Shown here: positions 13,692 through 21,000 of the stretch, in pieces | How the letters are laid out: every line of letters begins with the position of its first letter | Numbering within the stretch: the stretch's first letter is position 1 | Source: a virus | IMG/VR virus record: IMGVR_UViG_3300013104_000069 | Location: 1 to 27,009 of that record | Strand: one strand, 5' to 3' | DNA length: 27,009 bases | Notes under the pieces: model-generated | Seen by the model: the letters and a program-made list of their open reading frames with translations, nothing else | What the model was told of the DNA's origin: nothing | The model's database searches: none | Made by a program: the position numbers and the translations under genes

Positions 13692-13892
13692 TTACTTCCA
13701 GCAGAACATGGGGTCATGGGTGAAGGGCGCGTTGCAGCACGTCTGCACTGGCTTCATCATCTCCTGCAGCTTCTGGGAATCGGCGTTGATCTGCTTCTGC
13801 TTCTTGTTGGCATAGGCGGTCAGGCCGATCATGACGATGCATGCGGCGGAGATGGTGTAGTTGGCGACGGAGGCAAGGGTCTTCGTGTTCAT
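13692..13892 (-). CDS. Single-pass small membrane protein, 66 aa
   Basis: MNTKTLASVANYTISAACIV and following residues form one transmembrane helix (residues 10-28), then a Lys/Gln-rich coiled segment and three cysteines near the end (TCCNAPF, MFCWK). Size and layout could fit a holin-like or envelope protein, but the C-terminal cysteines are unusual for that. It has a strong TAGGAG and its own TATAAT promoter at 13921, with a terminator-like hairpin downstream: it seems to be a single-gene transcription unit, likely made early from host polymerase. Confidence 0.7.
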   Translation of the reverse strand: MNTKTLASVANYTISAACIVMIGLTAYANKKQKQINADSQKLQEMMKPVQTCCNAPFTHDPMFCWK

Positions 13893-13909
13893 GGTTACTC
13901 CTAAATAAT

Positions 13910-13946
13910 GGTGGGGTCTCATTATAGGCCATGAATTTCTTGCGAG
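13910..13946 (-). promoter_or_regulatory. TATAAT promoter, copy 2
   Basis: Minus strand GGCCTATAATGAGACCCCAC with TATAAT at 13926-13921, preceded by a conserved ACTCGCA. A 21-bp block (13910-13930) is repeated exactly at 25724-25744, and the A/T-rich upstream part is nearly the same, including the 21-base distance from ACTCGCA to TATAAT. About 30 bases separate it from the start at 13892. Typical of a host-sigma -10 with an unusual upstream element. Confidence 0.65.
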
Positions 13947-14156
13947 TTACGTGTTGCGCATCTCGTCGATGAGGAAGTACGTCGCGTCGATCGTGCGTCG
14001 AACGAGCCAGTTCTGAGGCTGACGACGCAGACCGTCCTGCAGAACCGTGAGGTAGTCGACGGCGTTCGATCGGGTCAGAGGGATGTCCAGCTTCTTGAAG
14101 TCCATCTTCATGTTGGAGTAGACGCCGGCGGCGAGGTGACGGGTGACGATCTTCAT
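13947..14156 (-). CDS. Small hypothetical protein, 69 aa
   Basis: MKIVTRHLAAGVYSNMKMDF, then a helical basic segment (VLQDGLRRQPQNWLVRRTID) and an acidic end. The ATG at 14156 has GAAGGA and, before it, the CCAACCCATATTC element. A GTG-started extension to 14261 stays open but runs through the promoter-like element and is less likely. Function unknown. Confidence 0.65.
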   Translation of the reverse strand: MKIVTRHLAAGVYSNMKMDFKKLDIPLTRSNAVDYLTVLQDGLRRQPQNWLVRRTIDATYFLIDEMRNT

Positions 14157-14169
14157 GATTCCTTCTTTC

Positions 14170-14183
14170 GAATATGGGTTGGG
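14170..14183 (-). promoter_or_regulatory. CCCAACCCATATTC element
   Basis: Full form of the recurrent element, positioned just before GAAGGA and the ATG at 14156. Candidate phage promoter. Confidence 0.55.
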
Positions 14184-14422
14184 TACTCTCGCGCCGAAGG
14201 CCTTTAGGTAGACCTGCTTAGCCACTGGATTGGTTTCGGGCACCTCCAGCGCGGAGTTCACTTTCGTCTTGCGTAGTATTCAATTTGTACTCAGGCAGTC
14301 GGTACCACGAATACCTTCTGCAGATGGCCTTTCCTTGGGCACCCTCCACAGGCACCGGGCGTGTATCTGACACACCCTGAAGAGGGACCCCAACTGGTGG
14401 TAGGATCCCTCAACAGGACGTG

Positions 14423-14455
14423 TCAGCCGCCCCAGCCCCAGATGCTGTTCCGCAT
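14423..14455 (-). CDS. 10-aa Trp-containing leader-like peptide
   Basis: ATG at 14455, reads MRNSIWGWGG and stops with TGA at 14423. AAGGAGG lies nine bases upstream (14471-14465), one of the best ribosome sites in the region. A strong 9-bp hairpin (14504-14533) precedes it and two hairpins follow. The two Trp codons near the end recall attenuator leader peptides, but no amino-acid gene follows, so this is only an analogy. It could also be chance. Confidence 0.4.
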   Translation of the reverse strand: MRNSIWGWGG

Positions 14456-14503
14456 AATGATGCACCTCCTTCTTCATTCAGAAGCCTTCTCAGGCCTCAC
14501 CGC

Positions 14504-14533
14504 GAGGAGCCGAGCCCTGATACCCGGCTCCTC
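14504..14533. repeat. 9-bp hairpin before the leader peptide
   Basis: GAGGAGCCG at 14504-14512 pairs with CGGCTCCTC at 14525-14533 across a 12-base loop. It is upstream of the peptide start in the minus-strand transcript and not followed by a U-run, so a structural or processing element is more likely than a terminator. Confidence 0.6.
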
Positions 14534-14649
14534 ACAGTCAAGCCTATTCCCTCCCACCATTGCCGCTGTCCCATATCTCAGCGTGACCGTATGTCGCCTG
14601 GGTCGTCACCTCGCGTTCGAGGGCTATTCGCCAGTGGTGTCTGTAACGG

Positions 14650-14660
14650 GAATATGGATC
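14650..14660 (-). promoter_or_regulatory. CCATATTC element at non-coding region start
   Basis: Minus strand GATCCATATTC, overlapping the stop codon of the gene at 14659 and opening the 500-bp gene-free stretch. There is no start codon near it, which argues that the element is transcriptional rather than part of a ribosome site. Confidence 0.5.
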
Positions 14661-15000
14661 AGCCCTGGAGCTTGGCCTTCAGGTCCTGCATGACCTTGTC
14701 GGCGCTGGTGATCTCGAACGTCTGCTTGAGCGCGGTGTCGGTGTAGACCTTGAAGCCGTTCTCGGCCTGCAGCACCCAGTCGCCCACGAAGGCACGACGC
14801 TGACGCTCGTTGGCCGGCCGATGGACATCGACCTCGATGAAGGGGCTCGGCTTCTTGCCCTGGATCTTGGGGGCGGTCTCCTTGAGAAGGCCTTTGCACC
14901 AGGCGGCGACCTCCTCCATGTTCTCCTTCGTCACCCGGATGCCGTCGACGTAGAACGGCTTTCGGACGAAATGGGTTGTTGCCAGTGGCGTCTCGCTCAT
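14659..15000 (-). CDS. Conserved small phage protein, PGDYG-like
   Basis: 113 aa. FVRKPFYVDGIRVTKENMEE, AAWCKG, then RAFVGDWVLQAENGFKVYTD. The pattern of a variable-position start, V/I-T-E-N, W-C-x-G and a GDW(V/I) followed by a Tyr/Asp strand is shared with the protein at 16789 and with many phage proteins annotated with PGDYG-like domains; no biochemical role known. Start ATG has AACAGG and an ATATTC in between. Followed by a gene-free region. Confidence 0.65.
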   Translation of the reverse strand: MSETPLATTHFVRKPFYVDGIRVTKENMEEVAAWCKGLLKETAPKIQGKKPSPFIEVDVHRPANERQRRAFVGDWVLQAENGFKVYTDTALKQTFEITSADKVMQDLKAKLQG

Positions 15001-15057
15001 GTGAATATCCTGTTCGTTCTTGTTGGGTGTTGCAACTATTGAGGGGTCTCGTTAGTG

Positions 15058-15507
15058 CTAGGCGACCTGTCGGCTGCCCTTGTCGTAGGTCTTCGTCACG
15101 CCACGGGGACGGATGACGACCATGCCGGCGTCCTGTGCCCGATGCAGCACGGCTCGGACGGCATTGCGGCTCATGCCGAACGCCATCTCGAGGTCCCTGA
15201 TGCTGAGGCCGCCCTTGGCGTACTCGGACACGATGTTCTCGTCACGCTCACGGTTCTGCTCTCGCACGCGCTCCCAGCGCTCACGAGCCGATGCCGTGAT
15301 GTTGTCGATGTAGTTCTGGTCACGAGGACCGGTCTTCAGCCCCTTGTTCCAGGGGGTCTTGCTCTTCTTCTGCTTCGCGATGATCTGACCGAGAAGCTGG
15401 GGGAAGAGATCTGGCGTGCCCGGCTCGATGCAGACGTGGTAGTTCGGGCGGTTGCACCACTCGTTCTTGCACGGCGTCTTGGGGGCGTTCCAGTCGATGT
15501 TCAGCAT
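15058..15507 (-). CDS. HTH DNA-binding protein with NUMOD3-like segment
   Basis: 149 aa. Cys/His near the N-terminus (C13, C18, H24, C26) may bind zinc. Residues 50-75 (KTPWNKGLKTGPRD onwards) resemble a NUMOD3-type motif from homing endonucleases. Residues 91-128 (NIVSEYAKGGLSIRDLEMAF, GMSRNAVRAVLHRA) form a helix-turn-helix. No HNH or GIY-YIG catalytic core is present, so either a regulator or a degenerate endonuclease accessory protein. Preceded by the CCATATTC element. Confidence 0.68.
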   Translation of the reverse strand: MLNIDWNAPKTPCKNEWCNRPNYHVCIEPGTPDLFPQLLGQIIAKQKKSKTPWNKGLKTGPRDQNYIDNITASARERWERVREQNRERDENIVSEYAKGGLSIRDLEMAFGMSRNAVRAVLHRAQDAGMVVIRPRGVTKTYDKGSRQVA

Positions 15508-15523
15508 GTTGGGGATTCTTTCT

Positions 15524-15537
15524 GAATATGGGTTCGG
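15524..15537 (-). promoter_or_regulatory. CCGAACCCATATTC element
   Basis: Full-length form of the recurrent element, 16 bases before the ATG at 15507 of the HTH gene, with AGAAAG between. It also touches the stop of the upstream gene (15543). Confidence 0.55.
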
Positions 15538-15542
15538 CCGGC

Positions 15543-15995
15543 TCAGATGCCGGTCTGCATGTTGAGGGTCATGACGCAGGAGTAGTGGTGTCGGTGCTGC
15601 TCGGTCGCTCCGCACTTGGAGCAGGGCTTGTGGTGCCGGGTGAAGCGGGTCGGGGCGTTGTTCATGCCATGGCTGCGCTCGGAGAGGAGCGTGTAGGTGC
15701 GACCGCCGTCGGTCGAGAAGGCCTCGCCGTTGCGTCGGTTCTGCCACGTGGTCTCGTCGTGCTGGCACCACTCCTCCGGGTTGTCCGTGAGGGGCGACAG
15801 GTTCTGGAACTCGAGGATGCCGGCGATGACCGCAATCCCGATCGAGACCGATCCCCCGTCGAGCTGCATCTTCTCGAAGGCTCGAATCACGTCGAGGTAC
15901 CCTTCCGTCAGCTCGGGGGTCTCCCCGATGGTCGCGAGCTCACGACGGGCGTGGGCAACGAGCTCGGACTCCTGGGCAATGCTGTTGCTGTTCAT
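15543..15995 (-). CDS. Conserved actinophage-type protein, zinc motif
   Basis: 150 aa. ARRELATIGETPELTEGYLD, a hydrophobic helix around residues 50-62, PLTDNPEEW, then GEAFSTDGGRTYTLL. I recall this order in conserved proteins of actinobacterial phages without known function. The C-terminus has C125, C128, H137 and C140 (PCSKCGATEQHRHHYSC), likely a zinc knuckle. Start has AAAAGGAATC; the CCATATCC element is upstream at 16018. Confidence 0.7.
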   Translation of the reverse strand: MNSNSIAQESELVAHARRELATIGETPELTEGYLDVIRAFEKMQLDGGSVSIGIAVIAGILEFQNLSPLTDNPEEWCQHDETTWQNRRNGEAFSTDGGRTYTLLSERSHGMNNAPTRFTRHHKPCSKCGATEQHRHHYSCVMTLNMQTGI

Positions 15996-16017
15996 GATTC
16001 CTTTTCTTGGACCCTGT

Positions 16018-16028
16018 GGATATGGGAG
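16018..16028 (-). promoter_or_regulatory. CTCCCATATCC element
   Basis: Degenerate form of the recurrent element (TATCC instead of TATTC), upstream of the gene starting at 15995. Confidence 0.4.
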
Positions 16029-16048
16029 AGAGTTGCTGCTAGGGGGAA

Positions 16049-16303
16049 CTACTCGTTCTCGTCGAAGCCCTGCTCTTCGTTGGTTATCGCCTCAGCGATC
16101 CAGGACTCGGCAGGGTTGATGAAGGCGTCCGGGTCGACGAGACCCACGGGAACGGAGTCGACGACGCCCCACTCCTCCATCTCGACGGCCATCGCGTCGT
16201 TGAGCCTGTGCTTGAGCTGGTCCTTGGGGAACGGTCCCCAGTAGGCCACGCCCTCCTCGGGGTCTTCGTGCGTGAAACGGATGTAGTGAAGTGGCTGATG
16301 CAT
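16049..16303 (-). CDS. Small acidic protein, paralog A
   Basis: 84 aa. LHYIRFTHEDPEEGVAYWGP, then FPKDQLKHRLNDAMA, later PDAFINPAESWIAEA. It aligns with the next gene upstream (16328): H-(Y/V)-x-x-(V/F)...VAY(W/F)GPF-K...L...ND-A, and a matching Trp-containing end. Strong AAGGAGG ribosome site. Function unknown, probably protein-protein interaction. Confidence 0.7.
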   Translation of the reverse strand: MHQPLHYIRFTHEDPEEGVAYWGPFPKDQLKHRLNDAMAVEMEEWGVVDSVPVGLVDPDAFINPAESWIAEAITNEEQGFDENE

Positions 16304-16327
16304 TGTCTTCGCCTCCTTCGCCTTTCT

Positions 16328-16585
16328 TTAGTCGTCGGTGAGATCGGCCGCTTGCTCCAGCCAATACGCCCGTGTGTTGATGTAGTACTTGGACGCCTCG
16401 GCGTCGGTCATCTGGAACTCGGTCAAGGGCCCGCACGAAGCGAGTGCCTCGGCGAAGTCATCGTTCATGACGACCATGAGTTCGGACTTCTTGAACGGAC
16501 CGAAATAAGCGACTTGGTCATTCTCAAGGTCGACATGATCGACATACCAGCGCTTGCGGAACTTCTGGATTAGCTTCTTGAGCAT
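16328..16585 (-). CDS. Small protein, paralog B
   Basis: 85 aa. Basic start (MLKKLIQKFRKRWYVDHVDL), then VAYFGPFKKSELMVVMNDDF and SKYYINTRAYWLEQA, equivalent to the downstream paralog at 16049. The N-terminus is more basic, possibly allowing a different contact. Start with AAGGCGAG and ATATTTCG before the ATG. Diverged tandem duplicate. Confidence 0.7.
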   Translation of the reverse strand: MLKKLIQKFRKRWYVDHVDLENDQVAYFGPFKKSELMVVMNDDFAEALASCGPLTEFQMTDAEASKYYINTRAYWLEQAADLTDD

Positions 16586-16614
16586 CGAAATATCTCGCCT
16601 TCGCGTAGGGGGGG

Positions 16615-16652
16615 GTGGAGGGGCCGGCCTCGGGTGTAACCGACCCCTCCAC
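16615..16652. repeat. 13-bp hairpin abutting promoter-like element
   Basis: GTGGAGGGGCCGG (16615-16627) is the reverse complement, with one mismatch, of 16640-16652. The recurrent element begins at the very next base (16653). A transcript starting just downstream of the element would begin with this hairpin. No U-run follows on the minus strand, so it is probably not a simple terminator. Confidence 0.6.
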
Positions 16653-16667
16653 GAATATGGGTTACGG
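16653..16667 (-). promoter_or_regulatory. GTAACCCATATTC element
   Basis: Full-length copy of the recurrent element overlapping the end of the zinc-finger gene at 16662 and followed by the hairpin. The next start codon (16585) is almost 70 bases away, so it is not part of a ribosome site. Confidence 0.5.
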
Positions 16668-16811
16668 ACGAACGGGGACTTCGTCGTCCTGGATCTGGAT
16701 CAGAAGATCCGGGTGGTTGTTCTTGATGTGCTCGAGCCACTTGGCCTCGGTCTCGGCCTCACGCTGACAGCGCGGGCAGTACCAGGGGTCATTCGGGTCG
16801 TGCGTCCTCAT
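16662..16811 (-). CDS. C2H2 zinc-finger miniprotein, 49 aa
   Basis: MRTHDPNDPWYCPRCQREAE then WLEHIKNNHPDLL. C12, C15, H28 and H33 fit a classical C-x2-C-x12-H-x4-H finger with a hydrophobic helix, and the tail is acidic. AAGGAGG precedes the ATG. It overlaps the previous gene by 23 bases. A single finger would bind DNA weakly, so protein binding is also possible. Confidence 0.72.
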   Translation of the reverse strand: MRTHDPNDPWYCPRCQREAETEAKWLEHIKNNHPDLLIQIQDDEVPVRP

Positions 16812-17142
16812 CCAGAACCTCCTTGTAGTCCTTGAACAGGTCGAACCCGTTCGTCGGGTAGCTGATCTTGCCAGCCTTGTCGAGCACGAACCACTGACCC
16901 ACGTTGACGCGGAACTGTCGGTTGTGCCGGCTGTGGCCGCCGTGGTGCTTGCTGCGCTCCGTGACGATGAAGTACAGCGCCTCCTTGATCACGACCTCGC
17001 CGTCGTCGAGGACCTCGGGGGTCCAGGAAACCGTGGTGAACGGGTCGCGGGCGCGAACCCACTCGATCACCTCCTGAGCTCCCTCAGGACCGCCCTCGAA
17101 CTTGATGGCTTCCAGCGTCTCCGGACGCTTCTCGAGCAGCAT
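16789..17142 (-). CDS. Conserved phage protein, PGDYG-like
   Basis: 117 aa. MLLEKRPETLEAIKFEGGPE, IEWVRARD, a His-rich middle (TERSKHHGGHSRHNRQF), then VNVGQWFVLDKAGKIS and FDLFKDYKEV. Same order as the protein at 14659 (gene-specific start, I/V-K-F, W, a GQW/GDW strand and a Tyr-rich end). No known reaction. ATG at 17142 is separated by 2 bases from the upstream TGA; the GTG at 17157 is less likely. Confidence 0.66.
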   Translation of the reverse strand: MLLEKRPETLEAIKFEGGPEGAQEVIEWVRARDPFTTVSWTPEVLDDGEVVIKEALYFIVTERSKHHGGHSRHNRQFRVNVGQWFVLDKAGKISYPTNGFDLFKDYKEVLDEDARPE

Positions 17143-17144
17143 GC

Positions 17145-17681
17145 TCACTCGTCCCACGGAGCGGGCTCGGCGGCGCCGTCCTCGGCGTTGTGGCCGGCGA
17201 CCGGCACGTCCTGGTACTTCTGCTCGAGGGCGTCGAGCTCCACGACGGCGAACAGCGACTGGACGTAGGCCTTGACGCCGGACCGACCGCTGACGGTGTA
17301 CTCGTAGGGGCGGATGATGATGTCCGCCGACTTGATGTCCGCCCAGTCGAGCATCTCGACCTCCTGCTCACCGAGCGGGGTGCGGTTCATGCCGCGAGCG
17401 GTCTTGGTGATCATGACGACGCGCGGGGGCGTCTTCACCAGCTGGCCGAGCTTGTCGCGGTACTTGACCGAGACGGGGATCCAGTAGTCGCCCTCCCCGC
17501 CGTCGGGGCTGTCCTTGAACTTCTTGACGGGCCATCCGTCCTCGAGCATGGCCTGGGCCAGCTCCACCGGGAGGATGACGCCGGTGTTCCGGTCGCCCTC
17601 GGCGTTGTAGTCGCCGGGCTTGCCCGTGAAGTTGCGCAGGACGAGCTGAGCGTCCTCGATCGTGACGTTGTTGAGTGCCAT
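17145..17681 (-). CDS. ssDNA-binding-like replication protein
   Basis: 178 aa. IEDAQLVLRNFTGKPGDYNA, GVILP, DGWPVKKF, VSVKYRDKLG, PPRVVMIT, then WADIKSADIIIRPYEYTVSG and VKAYVQSLF. I recall this as a phage family often annotated as single-strand DNA-binding and found next to DNA polymerases. The layout (OB-like strands and a DE-rich tail, AEDGAAEPAPWDE) fits an SSB. Directly downstream of a shorter relative and the polymerase. Start follows AAGGAGATTC and the ACATATCC element. Confidence 0.7.
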   Translation of the reverse strand: MALNNVTIEDAQLVLRNFTGKPGDYNAEGDRNTGVILPVELAQAMLEDGWPVKKFKDSPDGGEGDYWIPVSVKYRDKLGQLVKTPPRVVMITKTARGMNRTPLGEQEVEMLDWADIKSADIIIRPYEYTVSGRSGVKAYVQSLFAVVELDALEQKYQDVPVAGHNAEDGAAEPAPWDE

Positions 17682-17697
17682 TCGGGTGAATCTCCTT

Positions 17698-17710
17698 GGA
17701 TATGTGTTGG
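17698..17710 (-). promoter_or_regulatory. CCAACACATATCC element
   Basis: Degenerate but clearly related copy of the recurrent element, abutting AAGGAG of the SSB-like gene at 17681. Confidence 0.5.
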
Positions 17711-18052
17711 TTACAGCTTGGGGGTGATGCTGATGAGGAAGGCAGTCATGCCCTCTCGACCACCGTGAACCCAGTCGCGACCCTCGAGAAACAGCTCCGC
17801 CTTGTTGAAGCCGAGCGAGTCGAGGTGTGACAGATCCACGTCGTACGCAGGGTCGATCTTGACGAGGACCCACCAGGTCTGTGCGGCCTGGTTGTACTTG
17901 ACATTCCAGCCAGCGTCCTTCATGGGCTGGACGTGCTCCGGCGGGATCACGGAAACGAACATGCGCGACCCCGAAGGGAAGTACTGCTGCACGCGGCCCG
18001 TGAAGTTCCGCATGAGGATCAGGGAATCTTCGATGTGGTAAGTGGTGGACAT
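17711..18052 (-). CDS. Short SSB-like paralog
   Basis: 113 aa. HIEDSLILMRNFTGRVQQYF, FVSVIPPEHV, DAGWNVKYN, WWVLVKID, then a divergent end. It keeps the first half of the neighbour at 17145 (IED-x-(L/I)-RNFTG ... V-P ... (D/G)W-VK ... V-VK) but lacks the IIRPYEY block and acidic tail. Perhaps a partner or decoy for the longer protein. Start ATG follows AAGGAAGG and the CATATTTC element. Confidence 0.68.
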   Translation of the reverse strand: MSTTYHIEDSLILMRNFTGRVQQYFPSGSRMFVSVIPPEHVQPMKDAGWNVKYNQAAQTWWVLVKIDPAYDVDLSHLDSLGFNKAELFLEGRDWVHGGREGMTAFLISITPKL

Positions 18053-18065
18053 GACTACCTTCCTT

Positions 18066-18081
18066 GAAATATGAGTGGTTG
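18066..18081 (-). promoter_or_regulatory. CAACCACTCATATTTC element
   Basis: Related copy of the recurrent element (CATATTTC), next to AAGGAAGG of the gene at 18052 and at the stop of the polymerase gene. Confidence 0.45.
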
Positions 18082-18082
18082 A

Positions 18083-21000
18083 TCAGGCAGCGACGCTGCC
18101 CTCTCCGAGATGCTCGATGAAGTCCTCGAAATTGCCGAACTTCTCGATCGTCTTGATCGCTTCGTACTGCAGGCCCTCGAAGTAGGACATGTCGAGATCG
18201 ACGTCCCTTCCGCGAGCCTTCGCCACGTCCGCCTCGAGCCAGAAGAAGCCCTTGGTGCCCGTGACGGCGTACTTCTTCTCGTCCTTGATCCGGAACAGCA
18301 GACCGCCGCCGGACTCAGGCGTGACGGGAACGAACGTCCCGATCTTGCCGACGAACTGGAGCTTCTTGTCGCCCTCCGACAGGAACATCGGCGTGCTGAC
18401 GGACTCGAAGTCGAGGTACATCGTTCCCTGCTGGACCTGCTTCGGCTCGACGTAGTCGTTCCAGTCCAGCTTCTCCTGAGAGAACAGGGTCTTGAAGACG
18501 TACGGGTGCTGGAACTGTGCGCCCGTTGCCGTCCACTTGCCGATGAGCTCCTCGTCCTCAGCCCACCCGTACTTCGCGATATACACCGCGTCGTTGACCA
18601 GAGCCATCCGGTCGTAGGTGGCCTCGTGCTCGAACGTGTAGCCGTACTTGGCTCCGAAGTCCATGACCTCCTGGATGATCTCCGGCGTGGCGTCCGGGAT
18701 CTTGATGGAGTCCGTCTTGATGTGCGCAGCGATGAAGCCACGGCTCTCGACGAAGTCCCTCAGGTCCAGCATGAACAGCGCTCCCCGCTTGGCGACGATG
18801 TTGTCGACGTTGCGCGGGTCCCGGAAGGGGTTGTCGAACTTCGCCGACGTGAGACCGTAGACGATGTTGATCACGATCTTCAGGGCGTACGAGAGCCTCT
18901 TGGCGTCACCCGGGTCTCCGAGATATGGCTCGAGCTTCCCGTCCAGCATCTGCTTGGCCTCGTCGTACTTCTTGTGCTTGATCAGCAGACGAGCGTCCAA
19001 CAGGTCCTTGAACTTCGGGGTGAAGATATCCCCGAACGCGTTCAGCTCGATCAGGGACGTCGGGTGCATGGACGCCACGTCGAGCAGCGCCACGTTCCGG
19101 TAGATGCCGGGCTTGGCACGTACCAGACCACCCTCGCCGACGAACTCGCCCTTGTACGTGCTCTTCTCGCCCACCTTGGCGTAGGTGTCGAACTTGTAGC
19201 CCGGGAAGTCCCGGCTCAGGTCCGTGTAGACGAACTTGGACTGCGGGTTCTTGTCGTTCCCGAAAATGATCCGGGCGGTGTGCTTCTGCGTCGTGTCGTT
19301 GACCGACAGTCCACTCAGCTCCGCGAGGATCTGACGAGCCACGAGGTCCGCCTTCCGGTCCTGCAGCGTGGCGTCGGTTCCCTCGACGTCGTTGCAGCAG
19401 TAGTCGACGACCGTGTCCACGAGCTCCGCCGGCACCGGCTGGTCCCATGGGATCTCCATCTCGACCTTGTGGATGCCGAGATCGATCATGAACTTCTTCA
19501 GGCCCTGCTTCACCGAGCTGAAGTCGTAGATATCGGCGTACGAGAGGTTGTAGGCCTCCGGGAAGAACGCGCCGACACTGCCGTTGATGATCGCCTGCGA
19601 ACGCTTGTACAGGGCCATGTTGTCGTAGCCGAGGAAGCGTGCGTAGATGATGTGGTTGTCGTACTTGCGGTTGTTGAACCCCACGAGCTTCATCTTCATG
19701 AGCTCTTCGACCTGCTGCGGGGTCGGGTTGATCATCCGGACGATGGTTTCCTTGGGCGCACCCTCGTACTTCCAGCAGATGACGAAGAGGTTCGGGTAAA
19801 CCTCGACGTCGAAGACGACCAGACGGTCATCCTTCGGCTTGACCAGAGGGCTCTCCCGCTCCTGCAGGTCCTCGATCGTCTCCGAGCCCGTCCATCGCAT
19901 CGACTGCACGATCTTCAGGGCCTGAAGCGGCTGGTTGCTCGACGAGTTGGCGAACGCGAGAACCCTGGGCCTCATGTCCGTCACGTCGAACGCCATCCCG
20001 GACTCGTATGCCTCGTCGAGGATGTGCTTGATGAAGTCGATCGAGGGCTTGGTGCCTGCGTGGAACTCCTTGTTCAAGTTCCGTTGGATCAGGTCACGCA
20101 GCCCTTTCTCGCTCTTCAGGATGTTGTCGGAAAGCACTTTCTTCTCCTTAACGGGCAACTGCCCTGGATTTAGTGTCGCGACCTCGAGATTGTTGCACTT
20201 CGAGAGTCGTCGGCGGAGCGATGCGTCACCGAGAAGGGTCTTGACTTCCACGCCATCGGAATATACCGAGGCGAGTTCGGTGACGTCACCCGTGTAGTTG
20301 TAGTGCAGGTGGATGCCGTTCCCACCCTGACTCAATTCCGCGTAGGTCTTGGGCCAAGAACTGGCGGCTTCCATGTTGAGCAGGAGCGACTTCTCGCCCG
20401 ACTCGTCCTTGAGGTCGAAGTCGATGATGACGTGCTCGTCCGGGATCTTCACGTAATGGAGTTCACGTGTGTCGATCTCCGAGAGCGTGGTCTTGACCTC
20501 TGCCCACCGCTTGGACGGGATGACGTTGCCGGTCTCCTCGACGACTCGTCCATACTGAGCTGGCTGCTCGGCATAAATAAGATCGAACGAAGAGACCTCC
20601 TCGTCCAGACTCAACCCGAAGACGGGCTCCTTGTCGGGCTCCTGCTTGAGGACGACCTTGAACTTGTCGGCGTTGAAGCCCTTGAAGAAGCTCCGCACGG
20701 GGTCTCCGTCCACGGTCGTCCGATCTAGGAACTCGTCGAAGTAGTTCTTGAACTCTTCGCGGAACTTGTACGCCGGCATCACTCGGTCGATGCTTGATTC
20801 CGAGCAGTACTCCTTGTAAAGGGAATATCCCTGCTTCAGGGAAGCGCCATCCTGACTCTTGAAGATGTCGAAGTGCGCCTCGATGAAGTTGAAGAAGATG
20901 TCCGTCTGGAACATCATCTCCAAGGGCTTGTAGCCGTTGTACGCGTTCTTCCCACCCATGTTGCGATATACCTGCAGGCAGTGGTGAGCGATGGCACCCA

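Larger units (their letters stand above)
14157..14658 (-). other. Structured non-coding or leader region
   Basis: 502 bp without a convincing long gene. It contains the promoter-like element at each end (14650 entering, 14170 leaving), hairpins at 14504-14533, 14382-14411 and 14357-14377, and a CCTCG/CGAGG stem-loop near 14610-14625. A 10-codon reading frame with two Trp codons has a good ribosome site (14423-14455). An overlapping 65-codon frame (14280-14477) exists but lacks the usual codon bias. Interpretable as a long structured leader with a small peptide, or a non-coding RNA. No tRNA fold found. Confidence 0.55.

Noticed and set aside
14157-14261. GTG-started extension of the 69-aa gene at 13947
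   Set aside because: Open, but it passes through the CCCAACCCATATTC element, and the ATG at 14156 has its own GAAGGA.
14280-14477. 65-codon minus-strand frame overlapping the leader peptide
   Set aside because: Codon usage is not like the neighbours and the overlapping 10-codon frame has the better ribosome site; kept only as an alternative.
14600-14640. Possible tRNA T-arm (GTTCGAG) on the plus strand
   Set aside because: The CCTCG/CGAGG pairing makes a simple stem-loop; no anticodon arm, acceptor stem or CCA found.
18110-20173. 687-codon plus-strand open frame opposite the replicase
   Set aside because: It is the mirror of a GC-rich coding strand and has no recognisable domain, while the minus strand has clear polymerase motifs.
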